This document shows positions 26,121-34,501 of a DNA stretch of 36,900 nt, piece by piece. A program made the position numbers and the translations under genes. The stretch's first letter is position 1. Every line of letters starts with the position of its first letter. Source of the DNA: SAR116 cluster bacterium AG-447-C21 (GTDB lineage Bacteria; Pseudomonadota; Alphaproteobacteria; Thalassobaculales; Thalassobaculaceae); the NCBI GenBank assembly GCA_003212315.1, contig QCQB01000021.1, forward strand, positions 1-36,900, written 5' to 3'. Under the pieces are notes generated by a model that was not told where the DNA came from, did not search any database, and was given only the letters and a program-made list of their open reading frames with translations.

Positions 26121-26183
26121 ATTAGCTCCAATTTTTTGATACTTAAAAAATCTACAAATTTATCTAAGCTTGCTTGAGGCAAT

Positions 26184-26579
26184 CTAGTCATCAGGCTCCA
26201 TTGGCAAAAGTCCTTTTTCTAAAAGGAACTTCTCAGCCACTTTCATAGCATCCAATGTTGCTGGTATTCCACAGTAAGGAACTGTGTGCAGAAGTGTTTC
26301 TCTTATTTCTTCCAATGAGCAACCATTATTGATTGCACTCATTAAATGTAACTCGAGTTCGTGAGGCCTATTTAGAGCCGTCAACATTGCTAAGCATAGC
26401 ATACTGCGAAACTTCTTTTCTAATCCTGGACGGCTCCAAATCATTCCAAAAGCCGCGGCTTCGGAAAATTCGCGTAGCGGTCGATTAAAATCGTTTGTCG
26501 TTTCATCGCGATTTTCTAGATATTTATCTCCGAGAGCTTCTGCAAGAATTTTCCTACCTTCTAACCGTGTTTGTTCCAT
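26184..26579 (-). CDS. Carboxymuconolactone decarboxylase-like protein
   Basis: This 131-residue all-helical protein belongs to the CMD family. It resembles the PcaC-type rather than the AhpD peroxidase type, because no C-x-x-C pair is present. The conserved run RSMLCLAMLTALNRPHELELH, then NNGCSLEEIRETLLH and the Y-C-G-I-P turn, matches gamma-carboxymuconolactone decarboxylases. GAGG lies nine bases before the ATG. It is the first gene before hyuA on the minus strand and may act on the product or substrate of the HyuAB step. Its true reaction is unknown, and many PcaC-like proteins outside aromatic pathways are uncharacterised. Confidence 0.75.
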   Translation of the reverse strand: MEQTRLEGRKILAEALGDKYLENRDETTNDFNRPLREFSEAAAFGMIWSRPGLEKKFRSMLCLAMLTALNRPHELELHLMSAINNGCSLEEIRETLLHTVPYCGIPATLDAMKVAEKFLLEKGLLPMEPDD

Positions 26580-26720
26580 TGTAATAATCCTCTTTACGTA
26601 TAAAAATTACTATTGTTAATAGACAAACAGTTTCGGTCGACACTACTGTTACTATTTTTTGCAAAATACCTATCAATATCAGATTTCTGTCTATTTTTGA
26701 AAATCAATCCTTGGCAAAAC

Positions 26721-27686
26721 ATGCACAACACTATCCCATCTGATTCAAATAATAACCTCAGAGGCATTTATTGTATATTGATCGGAATGGTCATTGTTAC
26801 GATCCAAGATAGCACCGTCAAATGGCTTAGCCCTGATTATTCTCTTCATCAGATTATGTTCGTCCGAAGTGCCATAGGCCTTATAATCGCTATCACGATT
26901 ATCGTGATGGATGGTGGTCTCCAACTGATGAAAACGAGGCATTTGGGCCTTCAACTCACTAGGGGGGGATTATTAATTATTGCAAATATGGCATTATTTA
27001 TGGCAGTTGCCGCCATGCCAATAGCAGAAGCTATAGCGATCTTTTTTGTAGCACCACTTTTTATAACAGTTCTCTCTATACCTATCCTCAAAGAACAGGC
27101 GGGGCCAAGACGGTGGCTTGCGGTTATTATTGGACTTTCAGGAGTCATTATCATGATGGAGCCTACGGCAGGTATATTTGATTGGGCATCTTTATTACCC
27201 TTAATTGCGGCATTAGCCTATGCGCTCATGCAGATGCTCACCCGCAAACTGGGAATTACTGATAAAGCATCCACGATGACCTTTTATAATCAAAGTACTC
27301 TTGTTGCTGTTAGCCTTATTATAGGGCTCCTCATCGGTGACGGGAAATTTTCTAATATGGGTCATGCTAGCTTAGATTTTCTTTTCAGGGCTTGGATAAT
27401 TCCAGCTCACAGTGATCTCTGGATTTTTTTGGTTCTAGGACTAACTAGTGGTTTTGGAAGTTATCTACTAAGCCAAGCCTATCGTTTGGGAGAAGCAAAC
27501 CTTATTGCTCCATTTGAGTATGTCTCCTTACCGATGTCCGTCGTTCTTGGATATCTACTTTGGCAGGATTTTCCCAGCTACAATGGGTTCGCTGGAATGA
27601 CCTTGATTTTGGGAGCAGGTCTCTATGTATTGTATAGAGAAAAAATTTCCATAGAGAAGCATCTTGAACAAAATCAAAACGGCTAG
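26721..27686 (+). CDS. EamA (DMT) family membrane transporter
   Basis: This is a drug/metabolite transporter-type permease of about 321 residues with ten hydrophobic segments in two EamA halves. The first begins GIYCILIGMVIVTIQDS; the second follows LLPLIAALAYALMQMLTRKL. Characteristic small-residue helix ends such as PIAEAIAIFFVAPLF and LGEANLIAPFEYVSLP are present, and it ends in a short charged tail. The open frame runs back to 26613, but the extra 36 residues do not resemble the family. The ATG at 26721 fits the usual start just before helix 1. It is divergent from the CMD-hyuAB operon, so import or export of that pathway's compound is possible. Confidence 0.85.
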   Translation: MHNTIPSDSNNNLRGIYCILIGMVIVTIQDSTVKWLSPDYSLHQIMFVRSAIGLIIAITIIVMDGGLQLMKTRHLGLQLTRGGLLIIANMALFMAVAAMPIAEAIAIFFVAPLFITVLSIPILKEQAGPRRWLAVIIGLSGVIIMMEPTAGIFDWASLLPLIAALAYALMQMLTRKLGITDKASTMTFYNQSTLVAVSLIIGLLIGDGKFSNMGHASLDFLFRAWIIPAHSDLWIFLVLGLTSGFGSYLLSQAYRLGEANLIAPFEYVSLPMSVVLGYLLWQDFPSYNGFAGMTLILGAGLYVLYREKISIEKHLEQNQNG

Positions 27687-27719
27687 CTGCAGAAAACGGG
27701 TATTTATATATGTTTTGAG

Positions 27720-28181
27720 TTAATCTACTAACTTCACCGTCATTTCAACTTCTACGGCTATGTTAAAAGGTAACGAACTCATTCCAACAGCAGATCTTGC
27801 CCCTCTTCCAGCCTCGCCAAAAACTTCGATCATTAAATTAGAAAAACCATCTATGACTTTTGGATGATCAGAAAACCCAGGAGCTGAATTCACCATTCCA
27901 AAAGTACGGATAATTCGTTCGACCTTATCTAATGATCCCAATTCTTCTTTCAAAGCAGATAAGGTATATAAGCCTACATTGCGCGCAGCCGCGATAGCAT
28001 CTTCAAGACTGCAAATTGTTGGGACTTGGCCCGTAATCGGTGAACCATCAGAATTTCTTGGGCCTTGACCTGATAAATGCGCGACCCCATCCAGGACGAC
28101 AACTTTGGAATAGGAGCCCGCAGGTGGGGATGATTTAGGTAAAATTATGTTTAAATCTTTCAGTCTCTTCTCAGCGCTCAT
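27720..28181 (-). CDS. RidA/YjgF family protein
   Basis: This 153-residue member of the RidA family probably acts as a trimeric imine/enamine deaminase or a related hydrolase. The Arg that binds the substrate carboxylate in RidA is present as R129 in GARSAVGMSSLP, preceded by the family strand and loop LSGQGPRNSDG. It is longer at the N-terminus than E. coli RidA and fits the RidA-like subgroup of about 150 residues. AAGGA stands about eight bases before the ATG. It is the last gene of the unit AKR-DUF2000-RidA. RidA-type proteins are also part of the Rut pyrimidine pathway (RutC), which is relevant because a RutA-like gene is nearby. Confidence 0.87.
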   Translation of the reverse strand: MSAEKRLKDLNIILPKSSPPAGSYSKVVVLDGVAHLSGQGPRNSDGSPITGQVPTICSLEDAIAAARNVGLYTLSALKEELGSLDKVERIIRTFGMVNSAPGFSDHPKVIDGFSNLMIEVFGEAGRGARSAVGMSSLPFNIAVEVEMTVKLVD

Positions 28182-28205
28182 ATCCCGTTTCCTTTGTTAA
28201 TATGG

Positions 28206-28616
28206 CTAGGGGTGCATCTTTGCCCCTTTGGTTATCTTATCAACTAATTTTCTCTCTTCTCTTAAAGCGAGACCAACAATAGGTAAATTATCCGGTTTCC
28301 TTACCGCAACAGTCGCTCTGTTTGCCTCATCGTGGCCAGTAGAAAACATATCTTCAATATATAAACAAAATCTTATTTCTCTTTCCAATCCACGACGATG
28401 AATAGTTTGTAACTTCTGCTCGCCACATGACAATACAATCACAGGCTGAATTAGTAGAGGCGAGTATAAATTACCTGCCGCATCTCTGTACTCTAGGCCT
28501 AATAAAGAAGGATTCGCACCCAGGATTCCAGAAGTAAGAAAACTCGTTACATTCAACTTTTGCCAGGTAGCTAAATCTTCTCTCAGTATTATTGCTATTT
28601 TTGTATCAAACTCCAT
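28206..28616 (-). CDS. DUF2000 family protein
   Basis: These 136 residues match the DUF2000 family, which resembles the peptidyl-tRNA hydrolase 2 fold. The N-terminus KIAIILREDLATWQKLNVTSF is typical. It has a central strand pair (QPVIVLSCGEQKLQTI), RFCLYIEDMFSTGHDEANR, and a C-terminal GLALREERKLVDKITKG. No catalytic function is established for the family to my knowledge. It starts five bases after the aldo/keto reductase stop and ends 24 bp before RidA, so the three are likely one operon. It may be an accessory protein or enzyme in the same pathway. Confidence 0.75.
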   Translation of the reverse strand: MEFDTKIAIILREDLATWQKLNVTSFLTSGILGANPSLLGLEYRDAAGNLYSPLLIQPVIVLSCGEQKLQTIHRRGLEREIRFCLYIEDMFSTGHDEANRATVAVRKPDNLPIVGLALREERKLVDKITKGAKMHP

Positions 28617-28621
28617 TCTCG

Positions 28622-29488
28622 TTAAATCCCAAAGATAGAAGAAAGACCAGTTCTCTGACTATGCGCCTCCATGATATTCGGATCTGGCAACTCAATTCTC
28701 TCGCTAGCCGCCCTTAGCAAGGAAGGGAGAAGTCCAACATCACCGACAGAATTAAGGAATATGCCTGGACGTGCTAGAACAAAATTAACTGCGGTCCTGA
28801 TATCCTCATCTGCCTCTAACGGTTCATACCATGTTGCTCGTCGCTTAGATATACCGGCCGCCCAAGGTCCACGCGCAAGACTTTTGATTGTCTGCACAGC
28901 GATTTTTCGCTCGTTACATAATTTCAATGTCTCTTCAAAATCCTTTCCGTACGTCACATGATGTGAGGTCACCCAATTGTATGGCATCAAAACCGAATCG
29001 AAATCAAAATGTGCAATTGAACGCCGATGCATTGCTGCGACATTCCATCCATGCCCGGTCACACCTATAAATCGAACCTGGCCTGCCTCTCGAGCCTCAA
29101 TCAAAGCTCGTAAGGCGCCCTTATCGCCCATCGCTAAATCCCACTCATCAGGATGGATTAAGGCGTGGAGTTGAATCAAATCAATAGTATTAACCCGCAA
29201 TCGGTCTAAGGATTGCTTGATACTATCCTTTGCTGACTGATAATCTCTATCTCGCGTTTTTGTGGCCAGAAAAAAATTATCTCGGTATTTATCCATCCAT
29301 GGCCCCATACGAATTTCCGCATCACCATAAGCTGGAGCCGTATCGAGATGATTTACATCATATTCTAGAAGTAAATCGAGTGTTTTGTCTGCGGTGTATT
29401 GGTCAACTCGACCGAGGGCTGCAGCCCCGAAAATAACAGCTGAACTCATGTGCCCTGTTCGTCCAAAGGCTCTTTTTTCTATAGCCAC
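28622..29488 (-). CDS. Aldo/keto reductase
   Basis: This 288-residue NADPH-dependent TIM-barrel oxidoreductase reduces an aldehyde or ketone. The catalytic tetrad is visible: D49 and Y54 in [13 protein letters not shown]77 in LATKTRD and H108 in LIQLHAL. It is somewhat shorter than classical AKRs and fits the group often annotated as pyridoxal or L-threo-aldose reductase-like. The start is a GTG at 29488 with GAGG seven bases upstream. It is the first gene of a three-gene unit with DUF2000 and RidA, and it is divergent from the RutA/SfnG-like oxygenase with a 115-bp gap between them. Confidence 0.87.
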   Translation of the reverse strand: MAIEKRAFGRTGHMSSAVIFGAAALGRVDQYTADKTLDLLLEYDVNHLDTAPAYGDAEIRMGPWMDKYRDNFFLATKTRDRDYQSAKDSIKQSLDRLRVNTIDLIQLHALIHPDEWDLAMGDKGALRALIEAREAGQVRFIGVTGHGWNVAAMHRRSIAHFDFDSVLMPYNWVTSHHVTYGKDFEETLKLCNERKIAVQTIKSLARGPWAAGISKRRATWYEPLEADEDIRTAVNFVLARPGIFLNSVGDVGLLPSLLRAASERIELPDPNIMEAHSQRTGLSSIFGI

Positions 29489-29603
29489 TATAGCACCTCA
29501 TAGCTCATAAATTCTTTACGTTCTGTGAATTGAATTTTATTCTTTAAAATAATTACCAATATTTTCATTGGAATAAAAGTATTTAAGCGAATAGTTTACC
29601 TTC

Positions 29604-30722
29604 ATGAAAAATCAACTGTTCAATAACAACACTATGAAGCTCGGCGTTATGGCTTTTAACTGCTCTCATGGTTCTACGGTAACTATGGCGGATGGTATTT
29701 GGCCAATGACTTGGTCCGATAACGCCACTTTAGCTCAGATGGTTGATAACTCTGGAATGGAAGTGCTCCTGCCTGTAGGAAGATGGAAAGGATACGGAGG
29801 CGACACCAATTTTAATAACCGTACTTTTGAAAGTTTTACCTGGGCATCAGGTATTAGTGCCATCACAGAACACTGTACTGTTTTTGCAACAGTTCACGCC
29901 CCACTTATTCATCCGGTAGCTGCAGCAAAAATGGCGGCAACAATAGATCATATTTCAAATGGAAGATTTGCGATAAATTTAGTTGCAGGTTGGTTCAAAA
30001 ATGAGTTTCAAATGTTCAACAGTATTTGGCGTGAACATGATCAACGTTACGAATACGCATCGGAGTGGATTGAATTAGTAAAGCGCCTTTGGATAGAAAC
30101 TAATGAATTTGATTTTCAAGGCCAGTTTTTTGAGGGCAAAGGCTTATGGAGTGAACCAAAGCCACTTCAACAACCAAGACTACCTATAATGAATGCGGGG
30201 TCGTCCACTCAAGGTCAAATTTTTTCTGCGAAACACGCTGACATGAATTTTGTCATGCTACGTCAAAAGGATGACACTAGCGATATAAAGCAAATCAAGA
30301 ATTTAAAAGTCTTGGCGAGTGATTTGGGGAGAAGTTCCCAGTGTTGGATCCATGCTTATGTAGTATGTCGGGATACAGAGAAAGAAGCGAAAGATTATCT
30401 CCACCATTATGTTGTTGAGAAAGGTGACGATGTAGCAGTGAAAAATATGTTGGATATTTTTGGTTTACAATCCGAAACACTAGAGCCAGCAGTTTTAGAT
30501 AATTTCAAATACCATTTCAAAGCAGGACACGGCGGCTATCCTTTAGTCGGAACTCCAGAGCAGATTGTCACCAATATAGAAAAATTATCTCAAATGGGAG
30601 TTGATGGAATATTATTGTCCTGGGTCGACTACCTACAGGAAGCACAACAATGGATCGACGAAGTTATTCCCCTGTTAGAGCAGGCGGGACTGCGTCAACC
30701 ATTTATTCCATCTAAAATATGA
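29604..30722 (+). CDS. LLM flavin monooxygenase, RutA/SfnG-like
   Basis: This 372-residue luciferase-like monooxygenase resembles pyrimidine oxygenase RutA and dimethylsulfone monooxygenase SfnG. Shared features are GRWKGYGGDTNF, KMAATIDHISNGRFAINLVAGW, and, as in SfnG, WFKNEFQ and EHDQRYEYA. The Thr and Asn reported to matter for the flavin-N5-peroxide chemistry of RutA appear to be kept as T96 and N125. Such enzymes use FMNH2 from a separate reductase and O2 to oxidise or open sulfur- or nitrogen-containing compounds. The ATG at 29604 has no good ribosome site, and M11 (29634) is possible. It overlaps the EamA gene by four bases (ATGA), so they are co-translated. Confidence 0.82.
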   Translation: MKNQLFNNNTMKLGVMAFNCSHGSTVTMADGIWPMTWSDNATLAQMVDNSGMEVLLPVGRWKGYGGDTNFNNRTFESFTWASGISAITEHCTVFATVHAPLIHPVAAAKMAATIDHISNGRFAINLVAGWFKNEFQMFNSIWREHDQRYEYASEWIELVKRLWIETNEFDFQGQFFEGKGLWSEPKPLQQPRLPIMNAGSSTQGQIFSAKHADMNFVMLRQKDDTSDIKQIKNLKVLASDLGRSSQCWIHAYVVCRDTEKEAKDYLHHYVVEKGDDVAVKNMLDIFGLQSETLEPAVLDNFKYHFKAGHGGYPLVGTPEQIVTNIEKLSQMGVDGILLSWVDYLQEAQQWIDEVIPLLEQAGLRQPFIPSKI

Positions 30723-31600
30723 ACTTACTCGCACTACACAAAACTGGTATTCTTTTCCTCGTAACACTCTGGTTTTGTTGGGGATTCAGCTATCCTGCCA
30801 CCAAAATAATGCTGCGTGAACTCGATATTTGGACAAGTAGAACATTAATCATGGGAGCGGCTGGCGCTTTATTATTGATATTAGGTTTCCTCGGAAAAAA
30901 AGAACTTAAAATCCCAAAAGAATACCATAGAGACCTCATCATAGCCGCTTTATTGAATATGACGGTGTTCCAGATATGCATGACGTTTGGTGTTCATTAT
31001 TTCAGCGCTGGCAGAACAGTCGTTATCGTCTATACGATGCCCCTTTGGGCGATGTTGTTTGCCTGGTATATATTGAAGGAACCGCTATTGTTAAAAAGAT
31101 TAATAGCGCTTAGTTTGGGAATGGCTGGGCTTGCAGCTTTGTTGAGCCAAAACTTTAGCCATCTCAGGGCCCCTGGTCTTGGAGCCGCATGCACGGTAGT
31201 TGGTGCAATTTCATTTGGGCTGGGAACTGTTTGGATGAAACGGCGCATTTGGGTAACTGATCCGACTGTTATAGCCGGTTGGCAACTTCTCATAGGGACA
31301 GTCCCGCTCATACCTTTTTGGTTAATACTGGGAACTAAAACTGCTTGGGGAGAAATTACATTATTAACACTGGGAACTTTTATTTTCTTAATCTTAATAG
31401 CTAATGTTTTAGCTTATTTTTTGTGGTTCCGTATACTTCAGATCTTTCCAGCATCAGTCTCTGGGATGGGAACACTGGCGGTTCCAATTGTTGGGGTAAT
31501 TGCAAGTTCTATCCTATTAACAGAAACAATTGGCATAAATGAATTACTCGCCTTGGGGCTAATCATTCCAGCATTGATAATAAATTTGAAAACTTCTTAA
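30719..31600 (+). CDS. EamA (DMT) family transporter
   Basis: This 293-residue permease has two EamA halves and about ten hydrophobic segments. The first half has FCWGFSYPATKIMLREL, HYFSAGRTVVIVYTMPLW and WYILKEPL. The second has LGAACTVVGAISFGLGTVWMK and a last helix pair around AVPIVGVIASSILLTE. Its ATG is inside the stop region of the oxygenase gene (ATGA overlap). This tight coupling suggests that it carries the substrate or product of that oxygenase, or protects the cell by exporting it. The substrate is not known. Confidence 0.88.
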   Translation: MNLLALHKTGILFLVTLWFCWGFSYPATKIMLRELDIWTSRTLIMGAAGALLLILGFLGKKELKIPKEYHRDLIIAALLNMTVFQICMTFGVHYFSAGRTVVIVYTMPLWAMLFAWYILKEPLLLKRLIALSLGMAGLAALLSQNFSHLRAPGLGAACTVVGAISFGLGTVWMKRRIWVTDPTVIAGWQLLIGTVPLIPFWLILGTKTAWGEITLLTLGTFIFLILIANVLAYFLWFRILQIFPASVSGMGTLAVPIVGVIASSILLTETIGINELLALGLIIPALIINLKTS

Positions 31601-31722
31601 ATATAACATGGTCATCGCCTACATGTTCGTAATCTACATTTTAGATCAAAACTTTCTAATTTTTACATAATGGCTATTATGTAACGTGTTTGTAACCGTA
31701 CACTTAAGTGAAAGGTATCCCG

Positions 31723-32895
31723 ATGATTAATAAACGCATGCGTTTTGGTATTTTCTTGGCACCATTTCACGCGGTTGAAGAAAACCCAACTAATGCTATT
31801 GAGCGCGATTTTGAGTTAGTTGAGCACCTTGATAATCTTGGTTATGATGAAGCGTGGATAGGAGAACACCATTCTGGGGGATTTGAAATTATCGCCTCCC
31901 CAGAAGTTTTCATCGCCGCTGCAATAGAAAAAACTAAACATATCCGACTAGGAACTGGAGTTGTCTCATTACCCTATCACCATCCGTTTATGAGTGTTGA
32001 TAGAATGGTCCAATTAGACCACCAATCCAGAGGCCGCGTTATGTTTGGGGTTGGCCCGGGGGCTTTAGTAGGTGATGCATTCAGAATGGGAATCGATCCC
32101 GCCAGCCAACGGACACGAATGAATGAAGCATTAGACGCGATCATGCCTTTGCTAAATGGCGAGGTTGTTGATGCTAAAACTGATTGGTTTGAACTGCGGG
32201 AAGCACAAATGCAACTTCCTTGCTACACACGACCACATATGGAAATGGCGGTGGCTTGTGCGAGATCTCCCTCCGGTGCTTTAGCGGCTGGTAAGCACGG
32301 CTTAGGTATGCTATCCATAGGCGGAACATCAGATGAGGCACTTCAGCACCACGCTAATAACTGGAAAATCTGCGAACAAACAGCGGCTGAAAACGGGAAA
32401 ACAGTCAGCCGAGAAAATTGGCGTGTCGTAACTCTAGCTCACATTGCTGACACAAAAAAACAAGCGCTTGAGAATGTAAAATTTGGCATAGAAAAATGGG
32501 CACAATATTTTAGAGAAATAGCAACTTTCCCAATCGTACCCGATGGAATCGAGAACGCGGTAGAGTTTTTGATGGAAAATAATATGGCTTGCATAGGTAC
32601 ACCCGATGATGCAATCCAGCACATTGAAAAATTACAAAAAGGCACAGGTGGGTTTGGCGCATACCTTGAGCTTGCACATAACTGGGCGGATTGGGATGCT
32701 ACGAAACGTCATTATGAATTGATGTCGCGGCATGTTGCTCCACATTTTCAGGGATTAAATGATCTTCGAAGAGCGAGTTATGATTATAGTTTTAAAAACC
32801 GAGATGTATTTGTTGGGCAAGCCGCAGCAGCGGTTCAATCAGAAATAGATAAACATCAAAAGAGGCAGGGAAATGAGAAAGACGCAGCGGAGTAA
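31723..32895 (+). CDS. LLM flavin monooxygenase, limonene monooxygenase-like
   Basis: This 390-residue luciferase-like enzyme resembles limonene 1,2-monooxygenase and long-chain LLM oxygenases. It has RFGIFLAPFH, GYDEAWIGEHHSGGFE with the flavin-near His pair, IRLGTGVVSLPYHHPF, MVQLDHQSRGRVMFGVGPGAL, and the C-terminal CIGTPDDAIQHIEKLQ. The ATG at 31723 is preferred to the GTG at 31708, because AAAGG stands seven bases before it. It follows the EamA gene after 122 bp on the same strand and is convergent with the TauD-type gene. A flavin reductase partner was not seen nearby. The substrate is unlikely to be limonene itself; the name reflects family only. Confidence 0.82.
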   Translation: MINKRMRFGIFLAPFHAVEENPTNAIERDFELVEHLDNLGYDEAWIGEHHSGGFEIIASPEVFIAAAIEKTKHIRLGTGVVSLPYHHPFMSVDRMVQLDHQSRGRVMFGVGPGALVGDAFRMGIDPASQRTRMNEALDAIMPLLNGEVVDAKTDWFELREAQMQLPCYTRPHMEMAVACARSPSGALAAGKHGLGMLSIGGTSDEALQHHANNWKICEQTAAENGKTVSRENWRVVTLAHIADTKKQALENVKFGIEKWAQYFREIATFPIVPDGIENAVEFLMENNMACIGTPDDAIQHIEKLQKGTGGFGAYLELAHNWADWDATKRHYELMSRHVAPHFQGLNDLRRASYDYSFKNRDVFVGQAAAAVQSEIDKHQKRQGNEKDAAE

Positions 32896-32910
32896 TTTAG
32901 CGTTTTTATA

Positions 32911-32925
32911 AAACCTAGAAGGTTT
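32911..32925. terminator. Short hairpin between convergent LLM and TauD-like genes
   Basis: AAACCT, loop AGA, and AGGTTT form a six-pair stem just after the stop codon of the LLM gene, followed by an A+T-rich stretch. A second palindrome, TAACAATTGTTA at 32945-32956, overlaps the stop codon of the convergent gene. Both are weak candidates for a bidirectional transcription end. Confidence 0.3.
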
Positions 32926-32953
32926 AATTTAAAAGTAAGGCGGCTAACAATTG

Positions 32954-33802
32954 TTAAACGGGCCGCGTGCCTTTTAATAAAACCCTCTGATGTTTCCTTG
33001 TTTCTCCGATTGGATAATCAACATTCACGGAGTGCAGCAAACATCGGTTATCCCAGAGAAGTATATCTCCCAAACGCCACTCGTGGTGATATTGAAACTC
33101 TTCTTTGGTAACCCAAGCATAAATAACATCTAATAAATTATCACTCTCTTCACGACCCATCCCAATAATTCTATCAGTTCTGTTAGGGTTAAAATAGATT
33201 GACTTTAAATTTGTATCTTCGTGGGTTCGAACGAGAGGATGTTCAACATCCTTTGTTTCATTTGTTTCTTCTGTGGTAAGTTTCTGTGCTCGAGCGTTTG
33301 CTCTGATAGTATCATAAGAATGAACAGCGATGAGCTCGGTTATATTCGATTTTACAGTTTCTGGCATCTCTTCAAAGGCTTTACGAGTGTTAGAAAAGCG
33401 TGTTTGCCCTCCAGACGACGGTATTGCAAGCGCTTGTAAAACGGTGGCTTTTGCAGGTTTTTCAAAATATGAGTCATCGGTATGCCATCCTGAAAGCCTA
33501 ACCAAATTTAGGTCTTTTGGCTTTGAATCGGGGGTTTTATAGGTACTTTCTAAAATAGAGACTTCGGGGTTCTCTTTATCCCATCGATGTCGCAGAAGTT
33601 GCATTTGAGGTTCCCCAAACACTGCAGCAAACTTTGCAAATTTTGAACTACTTAAAGGATTACCCTCTATACAAAGCAAATGATATTTCAAAAACGCTTC
33701 GTTAAGTAAAATTAAATCGGAATCCGCAACTTCCTTTTCTAAATTCAGATTAGTAACCTTAGCGCCCAACGCATCGGATAGCGGTTCAATTTTCATCACC
33801 AT
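32954..33802 (-). CDS. TauD/TfdA family 2-oxoglutarate dioxygenase
   Basis: This is an Fe(II)/2-oxoglutarate-dependent oxygenase of the TauD/TfdA type, 282 residues. The iron ligands are H and D in SGWHTDDSYFEKPAKATVL and the distal His in DNRCLLHSVNVDY. The Arg for 2-oxoglutarate is in HQRVLLKGTRPV near the C-terminus. LSGWHTDDS and ILLWDNR are the classical motifs. Three starts are possible (GTG 33808, ATG 33802, ATG 33796). GGAG ends five bases before 33802, so that one is chosen. Known members attack taurine, alkyl sulfates or aryloxy acids. With an SfnG-like oxygenase and a thiol-dioxygenase-like cupin nearby, an organosulfur substrate is a reasonable guess. Confidence 0.87.
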   Translation of the reverse strand: MVMKIEPLSDALGAKVTNLNLEKEVADSDLILLNEAFLKYHLLCIEGNPLSSSKFAKFAAVFGEPQMQLLRHRWDKENPEVSILESTYKTPDSKPKDLNLVRLSGWHTDDSYFEKPAKATVLQALAIPSSGGQTRFSNTRKAFEEMPETVKSNITELIAVHSYDTIRANARAQKLTTEETNETKDVEHPLVRTHEDTNLKSIYFNPNRTDRIIGMGREESDNLLDVIYAWVTKEEFQYHHEWRLGDILLWDNRCLLHSVNVDYPIGETRKHQRVLLKGTRPV

Positions 33803-33871
33803 GAACACTCCATCACTATTTTTTTACACGTCTCTGTAAAATACCCAAATCATTTTATATACATCATTTTT

Positions 33872-34408
33872 CTATTTTACCACTTTTCGCCTATTAGACT
33901 GACGCCTTTCCTGAAATTTTAATGTCCAGCTATAACCAATCCACCCAGTTAAAACAGCCCATGGAAAGCATCCAAGAAACAGTGGCAACCCCCAGAGGTC
34001 TATCATTGTTAGAGTAATATCCCACACAGCAGTAAGACTACCGCCACCTATTAGCAGCAACTCCTCCAGCTTAATTGAAAATTCCTTGAACCCGAGAGAT
34101 TGGTCCCATCTACCAAGCATCAACCGACCGGTTATTAAAAATATATAATAAACAATAGGAACCGTAAAAACATTAGTTACCCACGTCCAAGCCAAGGCAG
34201 GGATAATATTAAACCGCCATTTCGGAAATAAAAATCTCTGAAATACCCAAAATCCGCCGACCAAAACCATTTGTATTCCAACAAATGGATTCATAGCCGA
34301 CACTAGTCCAACCAACACGCCCCTCGCCGTTTCAACCGGTGGAGATTGACTCCGCAGAATAGGGATAACGAGCTTATAGCGAATAAGCCTTATCAGTTTC
34401 AGGAGCAT
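33872..34408 (-). CDS. DUF2062 family membrane protein
   Basis: This 178-residue inner-membrane protein fits DUF2062. It has a basic N-terminus (LIRLIRYKLVIPILR), then the family pattern SPPVETARGVLVGLVSAMNPFVGIQMVL, ALAWTWVTNVFTVPIVYYIFLITGR, and further hydrophobic helices near the end before a basic tail (RRQSNRRKVVK). No function is established for the family. It lies 93 bp downstream of larB on the same strand and might be read from the lar transcript, but there is no evidence that it takes part in nickel cofactor synthesis. Confidence 0.75.
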   Translation of the reverse strand: MLLKLIRLIRYKLVIPILRSQSPPVETARGVLVGLVSAMNPFVGIQMVLVGGFWVFQRFLFPKWRFNIIPALAWTWVTNVFTVPIVYYIFLITGRLMLGRWDQSLGFKEFSIKLEELLLIGGGSLTAVWDITLTMIDLWGLPLFLGCFPWAVLTGWIGYSWTLKFQERRQSNRRKVVK

Positions 34409-34501
34409 CGGAAGATCACAATATAGTCACACGTGCAATATTAAAAACATCCACTAATAATAAAGACTTGATGACATAAGGCAATATTACAAACATTCTT
34501 C

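Noticed and set aside
32439-32645. Two overlapping minus-strand frames of 62 and 68 residues inside the third LLM gene
   Set aside because: They are shadows of a conserved coding sequence and overlap each other in different frames.
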